From: Theropithecus gelada
Lineage: Eukaryota > Chordata > Mammalia > Primates > Cercopithecidae
NCBI RefSeq assembly: GCF_003255815.1
Contig: NC_037686.1
Location: 55,525,888 to 55,589,887, forward strand
Direction: 5' to 3'
DNA length: 64,000 bases
Below the pieces are notes generated by a model. That model did not search any database and was not told where the DNA came from. It saw only the letters and a list, made by a program, of their open reading frames with translations. The translations under genes and the position numbers were made by a program. Of this stretch, positions 45,840 to 57,465 are shown piece after piece (position 1 is the stretch's first letter; each line of letters starts with the position of its first letter).

Positions 45840-46110
45840 ACGTGTTAAAATGCAGCTAACTGTTCATCAACTGTTATACGTGCATCTAGAACATTTCCAT
45901 CTTGTTAATACTGATTCCATATTTCAAATACATCTCTAATAAGTTCTACCTTATCATTACTTTTTGTTCTTCTTGTACTTACATCATCAAATGCCAAGCT
46001 TGAAGAACTTTTTGAAATCTTGAACAACTCATAGTTCTGTTGAAGGAGGCCTTCAATCATCTTTCCTCCATGTTTGCAACATATTTTTCTTCCTAGGTTT
46101 GTAAAAAGCC
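45840..46110 (-). pseudogene. piggyBac-type transposase relic (DDE_Tnp_1_7)
   Basis: Minus-strand reading gives LAFDDVSTRRT (about 45960-45995), then KVELIRDVFEIWNQY, a stop, and ITVDEQLAAF (about 45845-45875) before another stop. These match the piggyBac landmarks FDD-KSTR, DKLAPIRDVF and LTVDEQLVxFRGR in order and spacing. The second conserved Asp lies in the VDEQ motif. Two in-frame stops and loss of homology after it show a dead copy. It could be a Looper/MER75- or MER85-related element; ends not found. Confidence 0.8.
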
Positions 46111-46171
46111 AATTAGCATCATCAGTCTAATGAATATTTTTTATTTTCAAATCATGTATTTCCTGCTAGTC

Positions 46172-46492
46172 TTGTTTTTATTTTTATTTTATTTTTATTT
46201 ATTTATTTTCGAGACAGAGCTTCACTCTTGTCACCCAGGCTGGAGTGCAATGGCGTGATCTTGGCTCACTGCAACCGCTGCCTCCTGGTTTCAAGCACTT
46301 CTCCTGCCTAGCCTCCCAACTAGCTGGGATTACAGGCATGCACCACCACGCCCGGCTAATTTTGTATTTTTAGTAGAGATGGGGTTTCACCTTGTTGGCC
46401 ATGCTTGTCTCAAGCTCCTGACGTCAGGTGATCCACCTGCCTCGGCCTCCTAAAGTGCTGGGATTACAGGCGTGAGCCACCGTTCCCGGCCT
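46172..46492 (-). mobile_element. Alu: AluS-type, antisense, with (TTTTA)n tail
   Basis: Full antisense dimer. The tail is TTTTATTTTTATTTTA-like at 46172-46210. Confidence 0.94.
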
Positions 46493-46758
46493 ACTCTGGT
46501 TTTTAACATGTGTCAGCTTGCAATCCAGTAACAACAATATGAAGTTTTGTTACAGGCCATTTTAGCAAAATGGTATGGTTCAAATTCTTATTGTAGAATA
46601 TTGCACCATGTAGTCCTTCCTGTTGAATAACTTTTTGGATGAGAACACCATACATTCTTTTTGCATTTAGAAATATATTGGTGATGCATCGGTTCTTGAA
46701 TTTGAGAAAATCCTTGTAGGATGTCTTCATTAAAGATTCATAGTTTGGATTTCGCGTA
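46493..46758. other. Unassigned DNA between Alu and Tigger-type element
   Basis: A 131-codon minus frame runs 46503-46898 into the neighbouring transposon. Its upper part is not recognisably piggyBac and is not called as coding. Confidence 0.45.
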
Positions 46759-46760
46759 TA

Positions 46761-48060
46761 CAGATTGAATATTCCATTTCCAAAATGTTTGGAACCGGAA
46801 GTGTTTTGGATTTTGGAATTTTTTTGGGGGGAGAATATTTGCATATACATAATAAGATATCTTGGGGGATAGGATCCAAGTCTGAACACAAAGTTCATTT
46901 ATGTTTCCTATACATACACCTTATACACACCGTCTGAAGGTAATTTTATATAATATTTTAAAATAATTTTGTGCATGAAACAAAGATGATATACATTGAA
47001 CCTTTAGAAAGCAAAGATGGGCCGGGCATGGTGGCTCATGCCTGTAATCCCAGTGCTTTGGGAGGCTGAGGCGAGTGGATCACCTGAGGTCAGGAGTTTG
47101 AGACCAGCCAGCATAGTGTAACCCCATCTCTACAAAAAATACAAAAATTAGCTGGGCATGGTGGCGTGCACCTTAATTCCAGCTACTCGGGAGGCTGAGG
47201 CAGGAAAATCGCTTGAACCTAGGACGTGGAGGTTGCAGTGAGCCGAGATTGCGCCATTGCCCTCCAGCCTGGGCGACAGAGTGAGACTCTCTCAAAAAAA
47301 AAAGAAAAAAGAAAGCAAAGTTGTCACTATCTCAGCCATCCATGTGGATCATCTGAGGTGGTTTGGCATCACCATTGTTCCTGACTTTGAATTTATATGC
47401 TACCATTAAGCAATCATTTTCTTATACCTATTCACACATGAGTTCTTAACAGTGAGAAATATGACATACCATTAATACAGTGAAAAAAGAATGTGCTCAT
47501 GGTAACTAAGCCTGTAAGCAGAAAAGCATCAACAGAATTACCTGTACCATCTGTTAAACAACAGCAGCCCCAATGAACAATGGCAGGCTTTTAGTCTCCA
47601 CCTATAACGCTGTGTTTTTGTTTAAAAATTCACCCATCCGTACACTGATGACTTTGTGTTTTGATTAAAAGGTTAGTGCACATGGTGCTTTTTTAGGAGA
47701 GAGGAAACATCAGAAGCAGTTGAGGGACCAGGAAGTGGGTCCTCTAGTTATGAGGAGGCTTTCTGCTGGATGGCTTCTAAAAATGTTTCCTCTAGAGTCA
47801 TCTGCGTCATTAACAGTGGTTTTGATCTTAAGATGTCTCTCTTTGATTTTAAAAACTGGTATGATTGATACCTTCTTCTGTTAAGAATGCACACTACTCT
47901 AGGCCTTCAATAAGCCCATCAGACATTTTCACCTGTCATCAATAAGCACTTCTTCTGCCGTGTTAACAATGTCCGTTGCCTGCTTCTGGCATCTTATTGG
48001 CACTCAAAAAGTTTCAGGTTTGGGAGCATTTCAGATTTCTGTATTAGGGACATTCAGCTG
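46761..48060. mobile_element. Tigger-type (TcMar) DNA transposon, Tigger4/Zombi-like
   Basis: Ends CAGATTGAATATTCC and GGGACATTCAGCTG are inverted repeats flanked by TA (46759-46760, 48061-48062). Internal landmarks: AAGTGTTTTGGATTTTGG, GTCACTATCTCAGCCATCCA, GGTTTGGCATCACCATTG, and near the end CTCAAAAAGTTTCAGG. Transposase reading is lost. Split by the Alu at 47020-47310. Confidence 0.8.
47020..47310 (+). mobile_element. Alu: AluS-type, sense
   Basis: Full dimer in the Tigger-type element, with AGAAAGCAAAG on both sides as the target duplication. Confidence 0.95.
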
Positions 48061-48067
48061 TATAATC

Positions 48068-48274
48068 AGTTTTTTCTTCTCCTTTCTTCTTTCTTCTTCC
48101 TCCCTCCCTCCCTCCCTCCCTCCCTCCCTCCCTCCCTTCCTTCCTTCCTTCCTTCCTTCTTCTTCTTTCTTCTTCTTCTTCTTCCTCCTTCTCATCCCCC
48201 CTCTTCCTTCCTCCTCCTCGTCCTTCCCCCTCCTCCTCCCTTCTCCTCCCTTCTCCCTTCTCCCTTCTTCTCAG
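48068..48274. repeat. Polypyrimidine tract (CCT/TCCC/TTCC/TTC)n, ~200 bp
   Basis: Almost purely C/T on the plus strand, with (CCCT)n, (CCTT)n, (CTT)n and (CCTCCT)n blocks and mirror symmetry in places. It can form triplex (H-DNA). The 140-codon plus frame across it is a low-complexity artefact. Confidence 0.97.
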
Positions 48275-48793
48275 AATCTGATGCTAGATTTGTTGTCATC
48301 TGTCTGTTTGCATTCATCTTCTGACTTAACTGTGCTGTGTCTCCATTTGTCACTTCCCTTTGCCATTTTGGGCAGAAAATGAAAAATTCTGAATTCTCAA
48401 CTGTGTTCAGTGAAAGCTAAAAGCAGACTATAAAGTTAGTATGTTTAGTCTAAAACTCTTCTGGAAGATTATGTAATATTTTGGGTAATGCAATAAGAAA
48501 ATGAAATGGTGATAATATAGTAATAATTTATTTCATCATTATATCGTATCATGGAAAATATGGTTCCATTTTTCTGTTGTTTTCTTTAGTCTTTTTTAAG
48601 CGTAATTGGCAATAATTGATGTGTAATAATGAAATAATTCTTAGGGTGATGAGATACAAAGTGCTTTAAGATATAGGAAAAGCGAGATCACTAGGATCCC
48701 ATAACATATCTTAGGTTGATGAAATGCTCCAGTAGACCCATCTGGCTTGAAAGATAGTGAATTTTATTGTTTTTTAAAAATAATTAAATTTAA
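48275..48793. other. Unassigned DNA
   Basis: No repeat or exon recognised. Confidence 0.45.
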
Positions 48794-49087
48794 GTTGGGC
48801 ATGGTGGCTCATGCCTGTAATCCCAGCACTTGGGGAGGCTGATGTGGGTGGATCGCATGAGGTCAGAAGTTCAAGGCCAGCCTGGCCAATATGGTGAGAC
48901 CCCATCTCTACTAAAAATACAGAAATTATCTGGGCATAGTTTCACATGCCTGTAGTACCAGCTACTTGGGGGGCTGAGGGATGAGAATTGCTTGAATCTG
49001 GCTGGTGGAGGTTGCAGTGAGCCAAGGTTGTGCCACTGTACTCCAGCCTGGACTACTGAGCAAGACTCTTTCTCAAAAGAAAAAGAT
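48794..49087 (+). mobile_element. Alu: AluS-type, sense
   Basis: Full dimer, moderately diverged, with a short impure A-tail. Confidence 0.94.
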
Positions 49088-49965
49088 TTTCTCTTTTTGT
49101 TCTTTGGAAGGTATCCGAGAAAATATAAAATTTACAAAATACAATCCTTGTATATAGTTAGAACTACTCAAAAAATAATTCCTTCCCCCATCCCCCCAGA
49201 AAAAGAACTCTAAAATTGAGTACAATGGACCTTTATGGTATGCTGAAGGCCAGTCAAGATTGTAAGCAGTATGTGATGTTCTTGGAAGCAAAAGGGAAGA
49301 GATGAATATGGGAAACAACAGGAGTAAAAAAGACTTGGATTTTGTCATGCTGGGAACCCTAGGCTGCTGGAGTTTTGAGAGTCTCCTTATTTAAACTCTA
49401 GTTTTTGTGGTACTGCTGAATTGGATCTACTCTAAGATCCCTGCCCCACTTAATTTTTTTTCTTTTTAACATTTTTCACAGGTTTTAGCTGCTGGAAAAT
49501 ATCAAGCAGTATAATGGGACATTTGTGTTAGCTACAAGTCTCCATAGGTAGAAGGTGGAACATTGTCAAAGCCCTTCGAAACCTGTAATGTTGTTTGGAC
49601 TTTGTACATCATGAATTTTTTGGAGCTTCCCTATGGCCTTGATATAGTTTGCCTTACTTGTCTCCCTGAGATAAAGTAGTACATTTCAGAGATGGGTGTT
49701 GTGAGAACTTTGGGTACATGGAAAGTTTCCTTGTTGTTATTTTGTGTGTTTTCTTTATTCATACTTCTTTGCCTCCAGAACATGCCAGATTTTTAGGAAG
49801 GATAACTTCCTAAATAAAAATATTTTTGGGGTGAGGGGGATAGGTTCTGTTTGTTGTTAACCAAAATTTAGTGTATTTCTACCCTAAATGTTGAAGCTCA
49901 AATAACTGAAATCTGAAAAGCCATTGCTAATGTTGCTGTGAATTTGGTAGAAAATGACACAGCCC
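49088..49965. other. Unassigned DNA
   Basis: Includes a splice-acceptor-like TTTTCTTTTTAACATTTTTC followed by ACAG at 49480. No frame stays open over the possible exon, so no exon is called. Confidence 0.45.
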
Positions 49966-50340
49966 TGTCTTAGTTCGTTTAGGCTGCCATTATCAAATAC
50001 CATAGAATATGTGGTTTTATAAACAACATAATTGATTTCTCACAATCCTGGAGGCTGGGAAGTCCAAGATCAAGTTGCCCGCAGATTCCATGTTGATGGA
50101 GGCCTGTTTCCTGGCTCATAGATGGCCATCTTCTCACTGTGTACTCACCTGTCAGGAAAGGCAAGGCAGCTCTCTGGGGCTGCTTTTATGAAGTCACTAA
50201 TCCCATATACGAATGCTTTGCCCTCATGACATAATCAGCGCCCAAAGGTCTCACTTCTAACACCATCACGTTAGGGGTTAGTATTTTAATATATTTTTTT
50301 GTGGGGTGGAGGCACAAACATTCATTCAGTCTGTGTAGCA
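49966..50340 (-). mobile_element. MaLR-type solo LTR, antisense
   Basis: TGTCTTAGTTCGTTTAGGCT, CTGGAGGCTGGGAAGTCCAA, CATAGATGGCCATCTTCTCA and GGCACAAACATTCATTCAG. The same family as the sense copy at 32163-32507. LTR only. Confidence 0.82.
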
Positions 50341-50529
50341 GCCTTATTGTGATATATGTACTGATTCATTGGCTCATTCTGCCTGTTGTCCAAAATCTGA
50401 TTAGCTTGGATAGATTTAAGGCCAGGTATAATATGTGGTCCAGGTCAGTTTTTTTCTCTTCTTTCCTGATACTGTTCATTGCAGCAGAATTCAACTTTTT
50501 TTGCTCCTCTGTGATACTTCCGGATTGTT

Positions 50530-50765
50530 AGACACGTTGCATGGCATGGAGAAGTGCAAGGAGGTTGAAGTCAGATCAGCTTCATTTTGAGCCTTAGTCA
50601 GCTGCCAATTGGGTTTTTGACCTTGGGAAGGTCACTTGACCTCTCTGAGCCTCTTGTTTTTCATCTACAAATGGATTGCAAAGTTGTGATGTCTACATGT
50701 GATGATAACTGTGAAAGGTTTTGACATAGAGGTCACTTAGTAAGTCTTCACTTCCTTTGCCCTTG
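50530..50765 (+). mobile_element. MIR: MIR, sense
   Basis: TTTTTGACCTTGGGAAGGTC, CTTGACCTCTCTGAGCCTC, CATCTACAAATGG and TGATAACTGTGAAAGGTTTT follow the MIR core in order. Confidence 0.82.
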
Positions 50766-51331
50766 ACTGAGCTAATACCATAATGATTCCCACCCCTTCT
50801 TTTAAAAGAGGCATTATATATACACTTAAAATTGCAGTAAATTTGAAAGCGGTCTTAAGAATTTGTAGAACCCATTGAGATGATTATTTAAGGTAACAAT
50901 TTCATCTGTGTTCTTGACTTTCATTTAGAAACCTTATCCTTTCCTTTTGTGGTGTCAGCCTACCGACATTGTGGGCTCATTCTTTCTGGCTATAAAAGTG
51001 TTCAAATGTTTTCTGTGTACAAACAAAACTAATATTTCAGATCAAATGAATAGCCCACAAAATGGGAACAAACAGAAATACCTCTCAAAAAAAGCAAAAA
51101 ATAAAACCCTTCTTAGTTCTCATTCCTATTTATCGACCTCCTTTTCTCTTGCTTTTATTGCTAATGTCTTAAAAAAAATAACCCATAATCACCATGGTCA
51201 CTTTAAAAGAATTTCCTTTTATTTCTAAAACTGATTTCAGTCCAACTTTCAACCCTACTACTCTATTGAAACTGCATTCCTCAGGTCACAAAAGACCCAA
51301 TAGCAGAATCTGTGGGACACTAATAAGGCAT
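50766..51331. other. Unassigned DNA
   Basis: A 93-codon plus frame (50947-51228) has no domain and is lysine/asparagine-rich from A-rich DNA. Not called. Confidence 0.45.
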
Positions 51332-51627
51332 TCTTTTTTTTCTTGGAGATGGAGTCTCATTCTGTTGCCCAGGCTGGAGTACAGTGGTGCCATCTCAGCT
51401 CACTGCAGCCTCTGCCTCCCAGGTTCAAGCGATTCTACTGCCTCAGCCTCCCGAGTAGCTGGGATCAGAGGCGCCCACCACCACGCCCAGCTAATTTTTT
51501 GTATTTTTAGTAGAGACAGGGTTTTACCATGTTGGCCAGGTTGGTCTTGAACTCCTGACCTCAGGTGATCCGCCTGCCTCGGCCTCCTGAAGTGCTGGGA
51601 TTCAGGCGTGAGCCACAGCGCCCAGTC
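51332..51627 (-). mobile_element. Alu: AluS-type, antisense
   Basis: Full antisense dimer. AAGGCATTCTTTTT / AAGACATTCTTTTT flank it as the target duplication. Confidence 0.95.
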
Positions 51628-52206
51628 CACTTGTAAGACATTCTTTTTCTTTATTTGCTGTCTTGTTCTCATCAAATCTATCCCTAGCCATTCTCATTAC
51701 TTTTGTGTAGACAACTCCCAAAGCTGCATTCAGCTCACATTTATCTTTTCAGGTCTAAACTCATATATTCATTGGCTTTCTTGACATTACCACAGGATAT
51801 CTCAATACAACCACAGTGTAGTGTGACTGAAGGCAAATCCACTTCAGCATGTATTCTTCATGTATTTTTTATCTCGACTAATGACACTATCATTCACCTA
51901 GTTGTCCACTTTTAGGTATAATTTATTGAGGTATAATTTATATACAGTAAACTGTCATTTAAAGTGTATAATTAGATCAGTTTTGACCTATATCCACCTG
52001 TGAAACCACCACCACAGTCAAGATATAACAGATTTCTGTCATCCCCAGAAGTTTTCTCATGCCACTTTGCAGTGTTTATCCTCTATCTACCCTTGCCCTA
52101 GGGAACCAAGTTCATTATCTACCTTTAGTCACTAGAGGTTCGTTTGCATTTCTATAATTTTATATAAATTACATAATTTATATACATTCATATAAATATA
52201 AAATGC

Positions 52207-52741
52207 TGTATTAGGGTTCTCCAGAGAAAGAGAACCAATAAGATACCCTATCTATGTCTATACATAGGCATAGATATATATCTATAAAGAGATTTTAAAA
52301 ATATATATAGAGAGAAGTTTATTTTAAGGAATTGGCTTGCTTATGGGAACTGGCAAGTCCAACAGTTTTAGGGCAAGCTGACAGGCTGGAAACTCTTATA
52401 GGATTGTGTGCTGCAGTCTTGAGTTTGAAGTTTGTAGGGCTGGCTAGCAAGCTGGAAACTCAGACAGAAATTGATGTTGTAATTTTAAGTCTAAAATCTG
52501 TAGGGCAGGCTGAAAATGTAGACAGGATTTCTATGTTAGAGTATTGAGGCAGAATTCCTCTTCCTCTGGGAAATCTGTTTTTGTTCTTATTGCCATCGAC
52601 TGATTAGATTAGGCCCACCCACATTATAGAGGGAAGCCTACTTAAAGTCAACTGAGTGTAGTTAATCACATTTATAAAATATTTTCACACCAACACCTAG
52701 TGTAGCTTAGCCAAGTTGACATACAAAATTGAGCCATCACT
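52207..52741 (+). mobile_element. MLT2: MLT2 solo LTR (ERVL), sense
   Basis: Starts TATTAGGGTTCTCCAGAGAA and ends AGCCAAGTTGACATACAAAA..GAGCCATCAC. GATTAGATTAGGCCCACCCA and ACATTATAGAGGGAAGCC are internal landmarks. A block containing 'AAGTTTGTAGGGCTGGCTAGCAAGCTGGAAACTC' -type units is repeated (about 52350-52520), as known for MLT2. No viral gene present. Confidence 0.85.
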
Positions 52742-52838
52742 TACTCTTTTTGCATCTGCTCACTTTTACTCAGTAGAATGACTTTGAGATTCTCCCAGGT
52801 TGTATTCGGTAGTTCATTCCTTTTTATTACTGAGTGCC

Positions 52839-53147
52839 CTTTTTTTTTTTTTTTTTTTTTGAGACGGAGTCTCATTCTGTCATCCAGGCTGGAGTGTAGT
52901 GGCGTGATCTTAGCTTACTGCAACCTCTGCCTCTTGGGTTCAAGCGATTCTCCTGCCTCAGCCTCCCAAATAGCTGGGATTACAGGTGCCCGCCACCACT
53001 CCCAGCTAATTTTTGTATTTTTAGTAGAGACGGGGTTTCACCACATTGGCTGGGATGGTCTCAATCTCCTGACCTTGTGATCCACCCGCCTCTGCCTCTG
53101 CCTCCCAAAGTGCTGGGATTACAGGTGTGAGCCACCATGCCCAGCCT
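52839..53147 (-). mobile_element. Alu: AluS-type, antisense
   Basis: Full antisense dimer with a 22-base T-tail. CCTCTGCCTCTGCCTCCC shows a small internal duplication. Inserted in the L1. Confidence 0.95.
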
Positions 53148-53945
53148 GCTGACTGGTATTCTGTTGTATGACTACGTGGCAGTTTGTTTAGTCATTCTCC
53201 TATTGATAGACACTTGGGCTATTTCTAGTTTTTGGCTAGTATGAATAATGTGTTATGAACATTGGTGTACAAGACTTTCTGTGAACATATATTTTTATTT
53301 TTAGGAGTTAAATATTTAGCAACCCAATGGTAGATATTTGTTTAATTTTAAAGGAAACTGCCAAACCATTTTCCAAAGTGTTTATACTATTTTGCATTTT
53401 CACTAGCAGTGTTTCAAAGTTCCAAATGCTCTACATTCTCCACAGTATTTGGTGTTAATCTTTTAAATTTGAGCCATTCTAATGAACTTGTAGTGGTATC
53501 TTATTGGGGTTTAAATTTGCATTTCTTTGATGGTGAATGAATTTGAGCATCTTTCCATGTGCCATTCAGGTATCTTCATATATGAAATGTGAGTTTAGAT
53601 CTTTTGCCCATTTTTCTTACTGGGTTGTTACTGAGTTGTAAAAGTTCTTTTTATATGCTGGATATTAGTCCTCATTAGGTATATGTATGTATTGAAAAAT
53701 ATTTTATCCTATTCTGTGGTTTCTTATATTATTACTTATATATTTTATTATGTGTTTCTTACATATTATCTAAAGGGTGTATTTTGAAGAGCAGAAGTTA
53801 ATATTTTATAAAGTCTAATTTGTGAGGTATTTTTTGCCTACTGTAAAGTCACAAAGATTTTTCTTGAGTTTTCTTCTAGAAGCTCTGTAGTTTTAACTCA
53901 TATCTAAGTCTGTGATCCATTTTTGACTTTACTTTTTCCCTCACT

Positions 53946-55239
53946 CTCTATATCACTTGTCATGGATTTCTGTTTTAGAAAGGACTCACCCCTTTCCCCC
54001 AACCAGTAAGGACTCTCTTTTAGACTATTTTTGTTCAATCCCTCGTTTGTTTTTTTTTGTCCCTCACATTAAAATATGCTTCTCATTAGGTCCTGTATAT
54101 CATGTCTGCCTTCTCCAATCTATTTCCACAATGCCATAACGCCATAGGTTATTACTCTAAAATTACTCCAGTCATTCATGTTACTACTGTGCTGAAAAAT
54201 CCTCAATAACTGTCAGCTTCCCAAGAGTTGCCTAAATCTAGGTGCTGTCACTTGATGGAATCTCCATGTCACACCATATGAAAAGGAGAGAGTGAATCAG
54301 CCAGTTTCCTATGTAAAGAATTAATCAATCCCTAACTTGGAGGACTTAGCCATAACTTCTGGTATTATATTTACTGCATTCTATTGTCATTATTTTGTTA
54401 GATTGAACTCTTTTTAATGTATTACCTTTGATATTCTTCCCAGCACCTTCCAGACCATTGGGATACAGGAGACTTTTTTTGAGGGAATAGTTGAGGAACC
54501 TTGGCAATTAAAAAGACAGCATTGGAAATCATTGACTTCAAGGGCAGACTGGGCAGCCAATAATTTTTGGGTGCTATGTTGTTTTTAAAAATCATTTTAT
54601 ACTTAGAGGGGCTAATTTAAAGAGAATAATCTGGAAGACTAAATATAGCCTTCAGTTTCGGAAGTAGTTTCTGTTTAACTGGCAGTGGAAGATGTGATGG
54701 AGGAGGATGGTAAGAATAAATTCAGAATAAATTCATTATTCTGAACTCTCTCTGACTTATTGTATACCGTGCTTATTCCATCAGGGCCTTGCTGTTGTTT
54801 TGCTCTGAGACATAGCTATCTAAGCGTAAGATTACATATTTTTAGAAATAATAGAAGCATGTGTTCAAATTAAGTTTATTCTTTAAAAGGTTTTTTTACA
54901 TGAAAGTAGAGCTCCAAAAGACACCTTATAAAACTTTTATTACTGCTGTTCTAAGGTAGTATACAGGCTACGTAAATATCCAGGAGATAGAATAATTTAG
55001 TCTGTGGAGTAACTGTTAGTTTATTGATTAATGTTTATAGCTTGGTGATGTGGTATAGATTTTGAGTCATTCTTTAGCGTGTTTGCTCATATTATCCTTT
55101 GGAAATATTTTAAGTTAAGCCTTCTGACTTCTCTGGTCCCAGGAGGTTCGCCGTAGGCTTGTATATCGTTAATTCAGGGAATGATAGTGGCTGGAGTAAT
55201 AAACTCAGAGGCTATTGAAAATTTGTAATGATTTTGTTG
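53946..55239. other. Mostly unassigned DNA
   Basis: 54090-54260 (TGTCTGCCTTCTCCAATC, ATTACTCTAAAATTACTCC) resembles L2 sense weakly. The rest is not recognised. Confidence 0.45.
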
Positions 55240-55735
55240 TATTCATATGCAATTAGATCCTGTTGTGCTCCTATTTAAAACCTTCCAGGGGTTTCCCATT
55301 GTGCTTAGAATGAAATACGAATGCCCTCCTAGGCCTGCCCTCCTCAGCCTTATCTCCTACCCCTCTTCCCCTTGGTAGCCTTGCTTCTGCTACTCTGCCT
55401 GAGCATGAAAGTGCTCGCTGTCCTTAGGCCTTTGTATTTGTAGTCCCCTCTGGGGGTAATCATCTTCTCCAGACCTTTAGATTTTTTTTTTCTTCAGGTT
55501 TCATATTAAATGTCACCTCCTCAGAGCGATCTTCAGCAGTCTCCATTCGTCTCTAGTTACCTATTCCGTTACACTATTTTAACTGGCTCCATGGTACTTG
55601 TCACCCTGCCTCTCGTTGGTCAGTAATCCTCAGGAGAGTGGTTGCCTTGCTGTATGGTTCACTCACTGCAGTATCCCGGTGCTTGGAGACACACAGCAGG
55701 TGCTTGGTAAGTGTGCAGAGGGATGAATGTCATCT
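55240..55735 (+). mobile_element. L2: L2 3' end, sense
   Basis: AAAACCTTCCAGGGGTTTCC, AGCCTTATCTCCTACCCC, GTCCTTAGGCCTTTGTATTT, ATGTCACCTCCTCAGAGCG and AGCAGGTGCTTGGTAAGTG follow the L2 3' region in order. Confidence 0.88.
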
Positions 55736-56089
55736 GTATTATCATCCTCACTGAAGTAACTGACAGTCAAAAACAACTTGTGACTAAACAGGTACTAATT
55801 GATATGAGTGTCTGTTTAAATTACTCAATAATTGATTCATCTTTTCATTACATAGTATAGAATTTAATTATGGTAGAAACAGATACTGTCTTTTGTGGCT
55901 AGTATGCAGATTACAGGGTTCTGTCTCGTATTCAATTTGTCGGGCCATGATTTCTCTTCATATCAATTCTTTAATGTAGCTAAATAATAGTCTTCTTTTG
56001 GTTTTAAGTTTCTATTAATTCCAGAAGTGTTTTGGGACTTGCTGAAGTATCATTAAGCCATGTGTTCTGTTTTTTTGAGTTAAAGCTTG
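55736..56089. other. Unassigned DNA
   Basis: No repeat or exon recognised. Confidence 0.45.
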
Positions 56090-56240
56090 GCTGAGGCAGG
56101 CTGGTAGATTGAGAGCTGGAGGTCAGGAAGCCCAGCCTCTGGTTTTAGTTCTGCCAGTAGCCAACTGTCCACATGAATATTTTGGCCCTCAGTTCTCTAA
56201 TTTATAAAATAATAGAGTTGAGTGAAATTGTCTCAAATGT
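56090..56240 (+). mobile_element. MIR: MIR-type SINE, sense
   Basis: GAGAGCTGGAGGTCAGG, TTTAGTTCTGCCAGTAGCC, then CCCTCAGTTCTCTAATTTAT and AAATAATAGAGTTG. Confidence 0.7.
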
Positions 56241-56782
56241 TAGTCTTCTTTTAACAGTGTATAATTATGTAATTCTGGGCCAGAACCAGTCGTTTTGCAC
56301 TGGTGGGAATTTTTATAGGTTGTATGGGCATGTGGCATATATGATAGTTGTCCAGTTATCATTATGCTTTTCAAGAATGAATAGTCAAATTTGTTTTACT
56401 TAACTGAACATTAAAACATCTGAAGGATTCAGAAGTGGTCTAGTTTATTTCAGTTTTTGTTTGTTTTTATTTTTGGTGGTGGCTGCAGTAAGAAATACTG
56501 TACATGATTTATTGGGCATATCGACTTAAAAATTGACTGTTATTTAAGTAGATAATAAAGGTTTGTCTTCAGGATACTTATTTGGCCTTCTCATAGTTTC
56601 AAGGATCTCAACCTTTTTCTTCTTTGGAAATCATTTGAGAATTTTATAATGGACTTGGCCTCATATGTACTACTTTAGCACATCAGTTTTACTTAAGGTT
56701 CATATCATTCTTCATTGACATTAGATATGTATCAGTTTTAAGAAATCTTATAGAATGCTGAATGTTCCATTCTGTATTCTGT

Positions 56783-56954
56783 AGTTCAGTGTTCATCAGA
56801 ATCATCTTAGGATTTGTTAAACCGTGGATTGCTGCTCCCCACCCTGAGTTTCTGATTCAGTAGATCTGGAGTGGGACCTGAGAACTTGGATTTGCAAGAA
56901 GACCTTAGTTTAATCGCTGCTGATCCAAGAACCATGCTTGGAGAACGTCTGCTG
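56783..56954 (+). mobile_element. MER5A: MER5A (hAT-Charlie MITE), sense
   Basis: GTTCATCAGAATCATCTTAG, GATTTGTTAAACCGTGGATT, GAGTTTCTGATTCAGTAG and ACCATGCTTGGAGAAC match MER5A over nearly its full length. A second copy, reversed, lies at 12422-12566. Confidence 0.88.
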
Positions 56955-57237
56955 TAGTTTGTCAAATTCTTTATTTGCATGTGCTGGCAGCATTTTGATT
57001 AAGGAATCTTCCTTACTGTATACGGATACATCTCAACAATACACCTTGTGGTCCTTGGATTCCCTCATATTATATGATACCTCATATCCTCTCCAGCTTC
57101 CTGGTTGGTGTGATACGTAACACAGTTTTCAATACCAGTGGAACTCTTAACAACAAGATGCTGCCAGTAACTTTAACTTTTCAGGTTGTGTGTTTAAATG
57201 GGAAAAGCATGCATTTAGACATTTGGGTTTACTCTTG

Positions 57238-57465
57238 AGAACGCTGGCTTTGGAATCCAAAAGGCCTTAGCTTAAAGGTTAGCCTTACCACTTATTTGAC
57301 TATATGAGTTTGGGAAAACTATGTAACTCTTCTAAATCTTAGTTTCCTTAAGTTAAAAATTGTTAAAATTTTATATTTGCCTCATAAGATTTTTAGAAGC
57401 GCTTAAGTAAATTAGATAAGGTATATAAAGTGCTTCGTAAATACTCAATAATTGATGGTTTTAGA
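57238..57465 (+). mobile_element. MIR: MIR, sense
   Basis: GCTGGCTTTGGAATCCAAAA, ACCACTTATTTGACTATATG, CTTAGTTTCCTTAAG, then AAGTGCTTCGTAAATACTC. Almost full length. Confidence 0.82.

Larger units (their letters stand above)
51905..53945 (-). mobile_element. L1M: L1M 3' end and ORF2 tail, antisense, interrupted
   Basis: Read backwards: TGAGGTATAATTTATATACA, CCACCACCACAGTCAAGATA, GAGATTCTCCCAGGTTG, GGGCTATTTCTAGTTTTTGG, GAAACTGCCAAACCATTTTC, and TCTGTGATCCATTTTTGACT at the far end. The order is intact across the MLT2 (52207-52741) and Alu (52839-53147) inserts. ORF2 reading is lost. Confidence 0.88.

Noticed and set aside
46503..46898. 131-codon minus-strand frame near the piggyBac relic
   Set aside because: One end is Tigger-type terminal sequence and the remainder shows no piggyBac landmark; probably chance.
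47960..48382. 140-codon plus-strand frame
   Set aside because: Most of it is Ser/Pro/Leu/Phe low complexity from the polypyrimidine tract; the start lies in the Tigger-type element.
49482..49560. Possible exon after TTTTTCTTTTTAACATTTTTCACAG
   Set aside because: All three frames hit a stop within the possible exon, so coding use is unlikely. A non-coding exon cannot be excluded without RNA data.
25959..52741. LTRs at 25959, 32163, 49966 and 52207 considered as a provirus
   Set aside because: They are different families and orientations, and no gag, pol or env-like sequence lies between or beside them; they are solo LTRs.
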